Below, in pieces: positions 8,173 to 16,566 of a DNA stretch of 64,000 nt. Within the stretch, counting starts at the first letter, position 1. The number at the start of each line of letters is the position of its first letter. The position numbers and the translations under genes are program-made. The notes under the pieces are model-generated. The model was not told the origin of the DNA. It saw only the letters and a list, made by a program, of their open reading frames with translations, and did no database searches. Source of the stretch: Zhihengliuella alba (GTDB lineage Bacteria; Actinomycetota; Actinomycetes; Actinomycetales; Micrococcaceae); the NCBI RefSeq assembly GCF_039538765.1, contig NZ_BAABCJ010000002.1:682001-746000 (forward strand), given 5' to 3'.

Positions 8173-9357
8173 ATGCCCATGGGACTCTTCCGCCGCCGCC
8201 GTCTGGAAGCAGCGAGCCGGCCGCCGGTCGCCCGCGCGGCCGCACGGACCCATTCGGACCGAGTCGCCCGCATGTGGGGCGACTTCCTCGGCTCATCGGC
8301 GACGCGCTCCGCCCAGATCCTGCTGGTCCTCGCCGTCGTCGGCGTCATCGTCTGGGGCTCGCGGATCGTCAGCCTCGCCGTCCTGCCCCTGCTGATCGCC
8401 CTGATCCTCGCCTGCGCGCTGTGGCCGCTGGTGGCGCGGCTGCGCCGGGTCATGAGCCCCCTGCTCTCGGCGTGGACCGTCTTCCTCGGCTCGATCGTGG
8501 TGCTCGGCGGTCTCGGGTGGGGCCTGGTGGTCTCGGTGATGAGCGAGTGGCCGCGGCTCGTGGACCAGGCGGTACAGGGTTTCACACAGCTGCAGTCCAC
8601 GGTCCAGGACATGTCCAGGAACCTGCCGTTCGACGTCAGCCAGGACCAGTTCAACACCGCCTTGAACGACTCGGTGAACACCGTCGCCGACTGGCTCACC
8701 AGCAGCCAGTTCGGCGCCGGGGCCCTGAGCGGGATCACCGCGGCGGGCTCCTTCCTCACCGGGACGGTCCTGCTGCTGGTCATCCTGTTCTTCTTCCTCA
8801 AGGACGGCGACAAGATCTGGGCCTTCTTCCTGTCCTGGATGCCGGACGCCCACCTGCCCAAGTGGCGGGCCTCCGGTGACGAGGCGCTGGACACCTTCGG
8901 GGGCTACATCCGCGGCACGGCCATCATCGCCGCCGTGGACGCCGTCGGCATCGGCCTCGCGCTGCTGCTCCTGGGCGTGCCGCTGGCGCTGCCCCTCGCC
9001 GTGATCGTCTTCCTGTCGTCGTTCATCCCGATGGTCGGTGCGACGGTCGCCGGCGTGCTGGCCACCCTCGTGGCCCTCGTCGCCAACGGCTGGGTCGTCG
9101 CCCTGATCGTGCTGGGCGTGGTCATCCTGGTCAACCAGCTCGAGGGCAACTTCCTGCAGCCGATCGTCATGGCCCACACGCTGAGCCTGCACCCGCTGGT
9201 CATCCTGCTCGCCCTGACCATGGGCACGGTGGTCAGCGGACTGATCGGCGCCATCCTCGCGGTGCCGCTCACGGCCGCTACCTGGGCGATCATCAAGGTC
9301 TGGTCCGGGCGCTCGCATCCGGAGCTGCACGACCCGGAGCCGGTCGCCGAGCGCTGA
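8173..9357 (+). CDS. AI-2E family transporter (UPF0118 membrane protein)
   Basis: A 394-residue membrane protein with about eight helices. The family layout is clear: two N-terminal helices (ILLVLAVVGVIVWG, LAVLPLLIALILACALWP), a central soluble segment (residues ~120-195), then the conserved C-terminal block with DGDKIWAFF, GGYIRGTAIIAAVDAVGIG, FIPMVGATVAG and NQLEGNFLQPIVMAHTLSLHPLVILLALT. Members export small molecules such as autoinducer-2 or act as Na+/H+ antiporters; the substrate here is unknown. ATG 8173 is preceded by AAGGAG. A terminator was not obvious after the gene. It is probably monocistronic. Confidence 0.85.
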   Translation: MPMGLFRRRRLEAASRPPVARAAARTHSDRVARMWGDFLGSSATRSAQILLVLAVVGVIVWGSRIVSLAVLPLLIALILACALWPLVARLRRVMSPLLSAWTVFLGSIVVLGGLGWGLVVSVMSEWPRLVDQAVQGFTQLQSTVQDMSRNLPFDVSQDQFNTALNDSVNTVADWLTSSQFGAGALSGITAAGSFLTGTVLLLVILFFFLKDGDKIWAFFLSWMPDAHLPKWRASGDEALDTFGGYIRGTAIIAAVDAVGIGLALLLLGVPLALPLAVIVFLSSFIPMVGATVAGVLATLVALVANGWVVALIVLGVVILVNQLEGNFLQPIVMAHTLSLHPLVILLALTMGTVVSGLIGAILAVPLTAATWAIIKVWSGRSHPELHDPEPVAER

Positions 9358-9411
9358 CGGGACCCGCGGACAGGACCGGCCCCCCGCCACCCACATCCCC
9401 CGGAAGGACCC

Positions 9412-10044
9412 ATGGCAGATCTCCCCGAGCTCCTCGTGCCCGACGCCGACGCCTGGCACGCGTGGCTGCTGGAGCACCACGCGTCCAGCGCCGGGGTGTC
9501 GCTGGTGCTGACCAAGAAGAACGGTACGACGACGCAGCTCACGTACGATCAGGCCGTCGCGGAGGCGCTGTGCTTCGGCTGGATCGACGGGCGGCGCAAC
9601 GCCCGCGACGCCGAGACCTTCGCCAACCGCTTCACGCCACGCCGCCCGGGCGGGATGTGGTCCCAGCGCAACGTGCGTCTCGTGGAGCGCCTGATCGCGG
9701 ACGGGCGCCTGCAGCCGGCCGGGCTCGCCCAGGTCGAGGCGGCGCGGGCGGACGGCCGCTGGGAGCGCGCCTACGCCGGATCGGCGAGCGCGGAGCCTCC
9801 GGCCGAGCTGGCCGCCGCCCTCGCGGAGCATCCCGGGGCCCGTGGGATCTACGCGGAGCTCAACGCGGCGAACCGCTTCGCCCTCTACCACCGGGTCCAG
9901 ACGCTCAAGCGTCCCGAGTCGCGGGTGCGCCGCGCACGGGAGCTCGTCGCCCTGCTCGAGCAGCGGATCGCCCCGCACCCGCAGCCGGGGTTCTCGACGC
10001 CGCCCCGGAAGCCGTCGCCGCCGAAGAGCCCCTCCGCAGAGTGA
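9412..10044 (+). CDS. YdeI/OmpD-associated family protein
   Basis: A 210-residue cytosolic protein. The N-terminus ELLVPDADAWHAWLLEHH followed by GVSLVLTKKNGTTTQLTYDQAVAEALCFGWIDGRR and FTPRRPGGMWSQRNVRLVERLIADGRL is the diagnostic block of the YdeI/bacteriocin-protection family. The C-terminus is a predicted helical region and a Pro/Ser-rich tail. In enterobacteria YdeI is linked to polymyxin and antimicrobial-peptide resistance, but the mechanism is unclear and actinobacterial members are uncharacterised. ATG 9412 follows CGGAAGGACCC. It converges with the DUF305 gene with 72 bp between stops. Confidence 0.82.
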   Translation: MADLPELLVPDADAWHAWLLEHHASSAGVSLVLTKKNGTTTQLTYDQAVAEALCFGWIDGRRNARDAETFANRFTPRRPGGMWSQRNVRLVERLIADGRLQPAGLAQVEAARADGRWERAYAGSASAEPPAELAAALAEHPGARGIYAELNAANRFALYHRVQTLKRPESRVRRARELVALLEQRIAPHPQPGFSTPPRKPSPPKSPSAE

Positions 10045-10116
10045 TGGGCGGGGGCGGGCACCGGCCATCTCCCCGAGGGCGCTCCTAGCGCACCCGGTCG
10101 ACGGGCCGCGGCGGGT

Positions 10117-10872
10117 TCACCCGGGCAGGGCCGCGAGCAGGTCCTGCATGCGGGCGATCTCGGCCGACTGGCCGGAGGCGATGTGGGCTGCGAGCTCCTG
10201 GGTGGTGAGGTCGATCCCGTGGATCTGGACGTCGCTGCACATGGCCAGCGCCCCGCGGTGGTGCTTGATCATGCCCTCGAGGAACAGCCGGTCGAACGCG
10301 GTCCCCTCGGCCGCGGCGAGCGCCGCCATCTCCTCCTCGGTCAGCATCCCCTCCATCGGAGCGTCCCCGCCGTGACCGTGATGGCCGGAGCCGCCGCCGT
10401 CGGCCTCGGGCGGCACGTCGAGCTCGCGCGTCGTCAACCACTCGGCCATGTAGTCGATCTCCGCGCCCTGCTCGAGGTGCATGCGCGAGGCCAGGTTTTT
10501 CAACTGCTCCGACTGGGCGCGGTCCGGGACCAGGGCGGTCATCTCCACGGCCTGGGCGTGGTGCGGGATCATCATCGCCATGAAGTGGGCGTCGGCGTCG
10601 TTCCACTGGTCCGTCCCCGGATCCTCGGGGAGGTCCCCGGGCGAGCCGGTCTCGCCCTCCTCACCGGGTGCCCCGGGCATGACGACGGCGGGGGACGAGG
10701 CCGGGGCCTCGGACTTCTTGGGGCCCTTCCCCGTCGTCACCGCGGCCGTCGCCGAACAGGAAACGAGTGCGAGTGTCATAATGCACGCCGCGCTCGAGGC
10801 CGCCAGTCGTCGCCGTACGGACCCCCTCGTTTCGTTGAAGATTGAACGATGACTCGGGGTTTCGCGGTCCAC
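10117..10872 (-). CDS. DUF305 domain lipoprotein
   Basis: A 251-residue predicted lipoprotein: a basic N-terminus, a hydrophobic helix and a lipobox ending at C39 (LALVSC). After a linker, the DUF305 domain shows DAHFMAMMIPHHAQAVEM and later FLEGMIKHHRGALAM, the paired M-x-x-HH signatures typical of the family. A His/Gly-rich loop (GGGSGHHGHGGDAPMEGML) lies between them. The motifs resemble copper or other soft-metal binding, and DUF305 genes often sit near copper genes; function is not proven. GTG 10872 follows GAGAGGA on the minus strand. It diverges from the LVIVD gene. Confidence 0.83.
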   Translation of the reverse strand: MDRETPSHRSIFNETRGSVRRRLAASSAACIMTLALVSCSATAAVTTGKGPKKSEAPASSPAVVMPGAPGEEGETGSPGDLPEDPGTDQWNDADAHFMAMMIPHHAQAVEMTALVPDRAQSEQLKNLASRMHLEQGAEIDYMAEWLTTRELDVPPEADGGGSGHHGHGGDAPMEGMLTEEEMAALAAAEGTAFDRLFLEGMIKHHRGALAMCSDVQIHGIDLTTQELAAHIASGQSAEIARMQDLLAALPG

Positions 10873-10989
10873 GTCTGGTTCCTCTCGTGCGGGTGATCAC
10901 GACCGAACGAACTGTTCCGAAAAGTTCTGGACGAATGCTCGTTCACCCGACAGACTACAGACACCCGACCTAGGAGGTGAAGACGCAAG

Positions 10990-12462
10990 ATGCGTCTATC
11001 CCAACAGAACCGCCCGAGGGGCCGATCGGCGCTCGGAGCGGCCGCGGCCGTGCTGCTCGCCGGCTCGGCCCTCTTCGCCACGGCCCCTGCCTGGGCCGTG
11101 CCCGCCGACGACGACGCGCTCGTCCCCGACCAGGCGTTCGCCGAGGACGCGTTCGCCGAGCAGCTCTCCGCCCCCGACGGGGCCTCCCAGACCTCCGCTC
11201 CGGATGTCGCGCCTGGCGATGTGGCCAGCAGCAACATGGAGCACCTCAGCAACGTCCCGCAGGAGGGCGCGCTGCAGGGCACCGGCTCCGACATCGCCTT
11301 CCAGGGCGACTACGCCTTCGCGGGCAACTACGACGGCTTCACGGTCTACGACCTCTCGGACCCGGCCGAGCCCCGCACCGTGGTCGAGGTCTACTGCCCC
11401 GGAGCCCAGAACGACGTCTCCGTCCACGGCGACCTGCTCGTCACGTCGGTCGACGCCCGCATGGCCGACTCCTCCTGCGGCAGCGAGCGGACCTCGGACA
11501 CCCAGGACTACTGGGAGGGCATCCGGATCTTCGACATCAGCGATCCGACGGCGCCCAAGTACGTCAAGGCGGTCGAGACCAAGTGCGGCTCCCACACGAA
11601 CTCCCTGGCCCCGACGAAGAACGGCAAGGACCTCTACGTCTACGTCTCGTCCTACTCCCCCAACGAGGCCCTGGCGAACTGCCAGCCGCCGCATGATCTG
11701 ATCTCGGTGGTCAAGATCCCGACGAGCGACCCGGCCTCGGCCGCCGTCGTCTCCGAGCCGTCCCTCTTCCCGGACGGGGGCTACGAGGGCGACGAGCGCG
11801 GCAACGCGAGCGCCACGTCCGGCTGCCACGACATCACCACCTACGTGGAGAAGGATCTGGCCGCCGGCGCATGCATGGGCGACGGCATCCTGATGGACAT
11901 CTCCGACCGCGAGAACCCCGAGGTGATCGACCGCGTGCGCGACACGGAGAACTTCGCGTTCTGGCACTCGGCGACCTTCAACAACGACGCCACCAAGGTC
12001 GTGTTCACCGATGAGCTCGGCGGTGGCGGCTGGGCGACCTGCACCGAGGAGTTCGGCCCGGAGCTCGGCGCCAACGCGATCTACGACATCGCCGGCGGCG
12101 AGATGGAGTTCGGCTCCTACTACAAGATCCCCCGGATGAACACGGAGAACGAGAACTGCGTGGCCCACAACGGCTCGCTGATCTCCGTGAAGGGTCGCGA
12201 TCTCATGGTGCAGTCCTGGTACCAGGGCGGCACGTCGGTCTTCGACTTCACCGACTCGGAGAACCCGAAGGAGGTCGCGTGGTTCGATCGCGGCGAGGGC
12301 GTGAGCGACGGGGGCACCTGGTCGTCGTACTACTACAACGGCTACGTGTACTCGAACGACCTCGACCTGGGCTTCGACACCTTCAAGCTCGACCCGTCGA
12401 TCGACGGCAAGGCGAAGAAGAACCTGAAGGAGCTCAACCCGCAGGCGCAGCAGCGGTTCTGA
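10990..12462 (+). CDS. secreted LVIVD-repeat protein
   Basis: A 490-residue protein with a Sec signal peptide (AAAAVLLAGSALFATAPAWA, cleavage near residue 36). The mature part carries repeated beta-propeller blades of the LVIVD type: GFTVYDLSDPAEPR, GIRIFDISDPTAPK, GILMDISDRENPEV and GGTSVFDFTDSENPKEV. Such proteins are extracellular or cell-surface seven-bladed propellers of unknown ligand. Several Cys (for example CPG, CGS, CHD, CMG, CTEE) could form disulphides after export. ATG 10990 is preceded by AGGAGGTGA, a near-perfect Shine-Dalgarno. A strong terminator follows at 12505-12535. Confidence 0.85.
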   Translation: MRLSQQNRPRGRSALGAAAAVLLAGSALFATAPAWAVPADDDALVPDQAFAEDAFAEQLSAPDGASQTSAPDVAPGDVASSNMEHLSNVPQEGALQGTGSDIAFQGDYAFAGNYDGFTVYDLSDPAEPRTVVEVYCPGAQNDVSVHGDLLVTSVDARMADSSCGSERTSDTQDYWEGIRIFDISDPTAPKYVKAVETKCGSHTNSLAPTKNGKDLYVYVSSYSPNEALANCQPPHDLISVVKIPTSDPASAAVVSEPSLFPDGGYEGDERGNASATSGCHDITTYVEKDLAAGACMGDGILMDISDRENPEVIDRVRDTENFAFWHSATFNNDATKVVFTDELGGGGWATCTEEFGPELGANAIYDIAGGEMEFGSYYKIPRMNTENENCVAHNGSLISVKGRDLMVQSWYQGGTSVFDFTDSENPKEVAWFDRGEGVSDGGTWSSYYYNGYVYSNDLDLGFDTFKLDPSIDGKAKKNLKELNPQAQQRF

Positions 12463-12504
12463 CCGCGCAGTAGCGCACACGATGCGCCAGTTCCACAGCG
12501 AGTA

Positions 12505-12535
12505 CGGCGGCGGGCCCCCAGCGGACCCGCCGCCG
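12505..12535 (+). terminator. hairpin terminator after the LVIVD gene
   Basis: Perfect 10-bp arms CGGCGGCGGG (12505-12514) and CCCGCCGCCG (12526-12535) enclose an 11-nt loop. It lies 42 bp after the LVIVD stop. Confidence 0.7.
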
Positions 12536-12590
12536 TTCCATGCCGTGCCGGCACCCCGCCATGCCGATGCGGACCGACTGCCCGCCATAG

Positions 12591-12603
12591 CTTGTCTGAC
12601 AAG
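12591..12603. promoter_or_regulatory. FadR/GntR-type operator upstream of the aldarate dehydratase
   Basis: CTTGTC-T-GACAAG is a perfect 13-bp palindrome. Its core matches the FadR-subfamily pattern T-N-GTC-N-GAC-N-A. It lies 24 bp before the dehydratase ATG, and a FadR-type GntR gene follows that dehydratase directly, making it the most likely binding protein. Confidence 0.6.
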
Positions 12604-12627
12604 TCGACGGCTTGCAGGATTACTTCC

Positions 12628-13755
12628 ATGACTCACGACACCATTCGCCACGTCCGCCTTTCCACCGCGACCCTTCCCCTCGCGACCCCGATCTCGGATG
12701 CGAAGGTCTTCACCGGCCGGCAGCGCCCGATGACCGAGGTGGTCTTCCTCTTCGCGGAGATCCGCACCGCCGAGGGGCACGAGGGCATCGGCTTCTCCTA
12801 CTCCAAGCGCGCCGGCGGGCCCGCGCAGTACGCGCACGCGAAGGAGGTCGGCGAACTCCTCCTCGGCGAGGACCCGAGCGACATCGGCCGCATCAACACC
12901 AAGCTGCTCTGGGCGGGCGCCTCGGTGGGCCGCTCGGGAGTGGCCACGCAGGCGCTCGCCGCGATCGACGTCGCACTCTGGGACCTGAAGGCCAAGCGTG
13001 CGGGCCTGCCGCTGGCCAAGCTCCTCGGCGCGCACCGCGACTCGGTGCGGACCTACAACACCTCGGGCGGCTTCCTGCAGGCCAGCATCGAAGAGATCAA
13101 GGACCGCGCCACGCGCTCGCTGTCCGACGGGATCGGCGGCATCAAGATCAAGGTGGGCCTGCCGGACAGCGCGGAGGACCTGCGCCGCGTGACCGCCATC
13201 CGCGAGCACCTCGGCGACGACGTCCCGCTCATGGTGGACGCCAACCAGCAGTGGGACCGCGCCACGGCCCTGCGGATGGGCCGACGGCTGGAGGAGTTCG
13301 GCCTGGTGTGGATCGAGGAGCCGCTGGACGCGTACGACGCCGAGGGGCACGCAGCGCTGGCCGCCGCCCTCGACACGCCGATCGCCACGGGCGAGATGCT
13401 GGCGTCCGTCGCCGAGCACGAGCGACTCATCGCCACCCGGGCGTGCGACGTCATCCAGCCGGACGCCCCGCGCGTCGGCGGGATCACCCAGTTCCTGAAG
13501 CTCGCCACGCTCGCCGACCACGCCGGGCTGGACCTGGCCCCGCACTTCGCCATGGAGATCCATCTCCACCTGGCCGCCGCCTACCCGCGCGAGCCATGGG
13601 TGGAGCACTTCGACTGGCTGGACCCGCTCTTCAACGAGCGCCTCGAGACCCGCGATGGCCGCATGGTCGTCCCCGACCGCCCGGGACTCGGCGTCACGCT
13701 CTCCGACCAGGCTCGCGCCTGGACCACCGACTCGGTCGAGTTCGGAGCCGCCTGA
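12628..13755 (+). CDS. L-talarate/galactarate dehydratase (enolase superfamily)
   Basis: A 375-residue mandelate-racemase-type dehydratase that should convert galactarate or L-talarate to 5-dehydro-4-deoxy-D-glucarate. The active site is intact: the general-base pair K173-x-K175 (IKIKVG), metal ligands D204 (MVDANQQWDR), E230 (WIEEPLDAYD) and E256 (ATGEML), and the catalytic His H306 (LAPHFAMEIHLH). The segments VRTYNTSGGF, DAYDAEGHAALAAALDTPIATGEML and QPDAPRVGGIT closely resemble the enterobacterial talarate/galactarate dehydratase type. ATG 12628 is chosen over an upstream in-frame start at 12592 that overlaps the operator palindrome. It heads an aldarate operon with GntR. Confidence 0.84.
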   Translation: MTHDTIRHVRLSTATLPLATPISDAKVFTGRQRPMTEVVFLFAEIRTAEGHEGIGFSYSKRAGGPAQYAHAKEVGELLLGEDPSDIGRINTKLLWAGASVGRSGVATQALAAIDVALWDLKAKRAGLPLAKLLGAHRDSVRTYNTSGGFLQASIEEIKDRATRSLSDGIGGIKIKVGLPDSAEDLRRVTAIREHLGDDVPLMVDANQQWDRATALRMGRRLEEFGLVWIEEPLDAYDAEGHAALAAALDTPIATGEMLASVAEHERLIATRACDVIQPDAPRVGGITQFLKLATLADHAGLDLAPHFAMEIHLHLAAAYPREPWVEHFDWLDPLFNERLETRDGRMVVPDRPGLGVTLSDQARAWTTDSVEFGAA

Positions 13756-13756
13756 G

Positions 13757-14506
13757 GTGGCGACACGGACCGATGCCCTGACGGCCCACCTGCGGGCGCA
13801 GATCGTCGACGGCGCCCTCCCGCCCGGGACGCGGCTGCCGAGCGAGGCCGGGCTGATGGCGGAGCACGGGGTGGGGCGGTCCGCGGTCCGCGAATCGTTG
13901 ACCCGCCTCCAGGCCGAGGGCCTGGTCCACACCCGCCGGGGCGCGGGCAGCTTCGTGCTCGCCCCGCCGCCCGATCCGGCGGCCGCTCCCGGGGTCCGGC
14001 CCGTCCGGACCCTCGAGGACCGCCTCCACCTGCTGGGCTTCCGTCTGGCGCTCGAACCGGAGGCGGCTGCACTGGCCGCGGGCCGCCGGACCGAGGCGGA
14101 GCTGGCGGAGCTCTCCCGGCACCTGGTCCGCCTCGGCGACGCAGCCGACCGACCGGCCGAGGCCCTCGGCAGCGACTTCGCCTTCCACCTCGGCATCGCC
14201 CGGGCCTCGGGCAACCCGTACCTGGCCGACGCTATCGCCGGGCTGGGCCCGCTCATGATCGCCATGCCGCGCGCCCGGCTCGAAACCCCGGCCGCCCCTG
14301 GGGCGAACACCGGGTCGGCGACGCGCGGCGGCGGCGAGCCCGTCGTCGGGCCGGACCGGGCGACGGCGCACGCGCAGGTAGGGGCGGAGCACGCGGAGAT
14401 CCTCGCGAGTCTGACCGACGGCGACGCCGCCGGGGCGGCGGCCGCCATGAGAGTGCACCTGACCGCATCGCGGCGACGGCTGTCGGCGGCGGGCCATCGG
14501 CCCTAG
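13757..14506 (+). CDS. GntR family regulator, FadR subfamily
   Basis: A 249-residue regulator. Residues ~1-70 form the GntR winged helix (LPPGTRLPSEAGLMAEHGVGRSAVRESLTRLQAEGLVHTRRGAGSFV). The rest is an FCD-type helical ligand domain with LEPEAAALAAGRRTEAELAEL and DFAFHLGIARASGNPYL, whose H and D/N positions fit the usual metal/ligand site. GTG at 13757 starts 1 bp after the dehydratase stop, so the two are cotranscribed. FadR-type regulators commonly sense sugar acids; this one probably binds the palindrome at 12591-12603 and is relieved by galactarate or a metabolite (inference). Confidence 0.85.
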   Translation: MATRTDALTAHLRAQIVDGALPPGTRLPSEAGLMAEHGVGRSAVRESLTRLQAEGLVHTRRGAGSFVLAPPPDPAAAPGVRPVRTLEDRLHLLGFRLALEPEAAALAAGRRTEAELAELSRHLVRLGDAADRPAEALGSDFAFHLGIARASGNPYLADAIAGLGPLMIAMPRARLETPAAPGANTGSATRGGGEPVVGPDRATAHAQVGAEHAEILASLTDGDAAGAAAAMRVHLTASRRRLSAAGHRP

Positions 14507-14507
14507 G

Positions 14508-14524
14508 ATGCCTGACTAAGGCAT
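14508..14524. promoter_or_regulatory. inverted repeat, likely LysR autoregulatory site
   Basis: ATGCCT (14508-14513) and AGGCAT (14519-14524) form perfect arms around 5 bp. This T-N-A type dyad is usual for LysR sites and lies 33 bp before the LysR start. A half site AGGCAT recurs at ~15486 before kdgD. Confidence 0.45.
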
Positions 14525-14556
14525 TCCTCGACGCCGTTCGATACCCCGGGAGCATC

Positions 14557-15447
14557 ATGTTCACACTGGACCAGATCCGCAGCTTCGTCGCCGTCGCGGA
14601 GGAGCTGCACTTCGGCCGCGCCGCCGAGCGGCTCAACATGACGCAGCCCCCGCTGAGCCGCCAGATCCAGAAACTCGAGCGCTCGATCGGCACCCTGCTG
14701 CTCGAGCGGGACAACCGCTCCGTGGCGCTGACTGCCGCCGGGAGGGCCTTCCTGACCGACGCCCGCCGACTGCTGTCCACCGCGGAGCAGGCCCCGACCA
14801 CGGCGCGCCGCATCGCCCAGGGTCAGGCCGGCCAGCTGCGGATCGGCTTCACGGCCACCTCCGGCTTCAGCGTCCTGGGCTCCCTCCTGACAGGCCTGGC
14901 CGAGACGCTCCCCGACGTCGACATCGACCTGCAGGAGATGGTCACGTCCGAGCAGATGCAGGCGCTGCTCGGCGGCGAACTGGACGTGGGACTGGCCCGC
15001 CCGCCGTTCGACGCTGCGGAGTTCGAGTCGCGACTACTGCTGGCCGAGTCCCTCCTGCTGGCGGTGCCGTGCGGGCATCCGCTGTCGACGGCCGGCGAGC
15101 CGATCGCCGCACGAGACCTGCGCGGGCAGCCGCTGATCATGCACTCGCCCACCAAGGCCCGGTATTTCTATGATCTGGCCGTCCGGCACATGCCCGTGGA
15201 GCACGGCAATGTCATCCACTCGGTCAGCCAGATCCTGACGATGGTCTCGCTCGTCGCCGCGGGCCGGGGCGTCGCCTTCGTCCCGGAGTCGGCCCGCCGG
15301 CTCGGCATCGAGGGCGTCGAGTACGTGCCGCTGGCTTCCGCCGGCGGTGACGCCGTCGAGCTCCACGCGATCTGGCACCGGGGGACGCGGAACCCCGCCG
15401 TGGCCAGGCTCGCCGAGTATCTGGACGCCGGCGAGCCACCCCGATAG
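14557..15447 (+). CDS. LysR family transcriptional regulator
   Basis: A 296-residue LysR protein. The N-terminal winged helix (residues 1-60) includes LHFGRAAERLNMTQPPLSRQIQKLE and is followed by VALTAAGRAFL. The C-terminal effector domain (residues ~90-290) is periplasmic-binding-protein-like (LRIGFTATSGFSVLGSLL; GGELDVGLARPPF; GVAFVPESARRL). It lies between the dehydratase/GntR pair and kdgD, all on the same strand. It may activate kdgD and the dehydrogenase in response to an aldarate, but this is from position only. ATG 14557 follows CGGGAGCATC. The 145-bp gap to kdgD would hold its target. Confidence 0.86.
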   Translation: MFTLDQIRSFVAVAEELHFGRAAERLNMTQPPLSRQIQKLERSIGTLLLERDNRSVALTAAGRAFLTDARRLLSTAEQAPTTARRIAQGQAGQLRIGFTATSGFSVLGSLLTGLAETLPDVDIDLQEMVTSEQMQALLGGELDVGLARPPFDAAEFESRLLLAESLLLAVPCGHPLSTAGEPIAARDLRGQPLIMHSPTKARYFYDLAVRHMPVEHGNVIHSVSQILTMVSLVAAGRGVAFVPESARRLGIEGVEYVPLASAGGDAVELHAIWHRGTRNPAVARLAEYLDAGEPPR

Positions 15448-15593
15448 GGGTCCTTATCGCTCGAGTACGGCCCGATACCCTCGAGGCATGATCCCATCTA
15501 ATTTCGGGCTTGGACAGGTATTGAATCCGTTCATAGGCTCGCCTTGTCACCCGCGCGCCGTGCGCGCTGGATCTGCGATCAAGGACGGTACCC

Positions 15594-16541
15594 GTGCCCC
15601 AGTTTGCCCCTCAGGAACTCGCCGAACAGCTCAAGGACGGGTTGCTGTCCTTCCCCGTGACCGCGTTCGGTGCCGACCTGCGCCTCGACGAGGCCGCGTA
15701 CCGCAGCCACCTGGACTGGCAGGCGAGCCACGGCGTCGCCGGGCTGTTCGCCGCCGGCGGCACGGGCGAGGGCTTCAGCCTCACGCCGGCCGAGTCCGCC
15801 CGCGTGGTCCAGCTCGCCGTCGACGTCGCCGGGGACCGGGTCCCGGTCCTCGCCTCCGCAGGCGGCTCGACCGCCCAGGCCGTGGAGAACGCCCGCGCGG
15901 CCGAGGCCGCCGGCGCCGAGGGACTGCTCCTGCTGCCGCCGTACCTGACCGAGTGCGATCAGGCCGGGCTCCTGGCCCACGTCGACGCCGTCTGCTCGGC
16001 GACCAGCATCGCGGTCATCGTCTACAACCGGGCCAATGCCATCTACAGCGCCGAGACCGTGGTCCGGCTGGCGGAGAGACACCCCAACTTCATCGGCTTC
16101 AAGGACGCCACCGGCGACATCGAGGCCGTCACCCGCGTCGTCGCCCGCGCCGGCGACCGCCTGTTCTACCTCGGCGGCCTGCCGACCGCCGAGACCTTCG
16201 CCCTGCCGATGCTCCAACTCGGCATGAGCACCTACTCCTCCGCCATGTACAACTTCGTCCCGGAGTTCGCCCTCGAGTTCTACGCCGACGTGCGCCGCCA
16301 GGACCGCGTGGCCGTGACCGAGAAGCTGAACCGGTTCGTCCTGCCCTACCTGGACATCCGCGACCGCGTGAAGGGCTACGGTGTCTCCATCGTCAAGGGC
16401 GGCCTGAAAGCAGTCGGCCGCGACGCCGGCAGCGTCCGCCCACCCTTGCAGGACCTCGCCGAACAAGACCTCGCCGACCTCACGGCCCTCATCGACACCG
16501 CCGGCATCCGACCCGCAGACGCCGCGCTCGTCACCGCCTGA
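15594..16541 (+). CDS. kdgD: 5-dehydro-4-deoxyglucarate dehydratase
   Basis: A 315-residue member of the DHDPS/NAL superfamily (TIM barrel, class I Schiff base). It converts 5-dehydro-4-deoxy-D-glucarate to 2-oxoglutarate semialdehyde, CO2 and water. The Schiff-base lysine is K170 in FIGFKDATGD, and the conserved Tyr lies in VIVYNRAN. The start LLSFPVTAFGADLRLDEAAYRSHLDWQ and GLFAAGGTGEGFSLTPAE match KdgD proteins. Length is normal (~300-315). GTG 15594 follows AAGGACGG. It lies directly before the semialdehyde dehydrogenase (25 bp), giving consecutive pathway steps. Confidence 0.9.
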   Translation: MPQFAPQELAEQLKDGLLSFPVTAFGADLRLDEAAYRSHLDWQASHGVAGLFAAGGTGEGFSLTPAESARVVQLAVDVAGDRVPVLASAGGSTAQAVENARAAEAAGAEGLLLLPPYLTECDQAGLLAHVDAVCSATSIAVIVYNRANAIYSAETVVRLAERHPNFIGFKDATGDIEAVTRVVARAGDRLFYLGGLPTAETFALPMLQLGMSTYSSAMYNFVPEFALEFYADVRRQDRVAVTEKLNRFVLPYLDIRDRVKGYGVSIVKGGLKAVGRDAGSVRPPLQDLAEQDLADLTALIDTAGIRPADAALVTA

Positions 16542-16566
16542 CCGCACCACCGAGCAAGGGAGCATC

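Noticed and set aside
10996..14448. A 1150-codon minus-strand frame.
   Set aside because: It is antisense to the LVIVD protein, dehydratase and GntR genes, all of which have clear families, and has the low-complexity composition of high-GC shadows.
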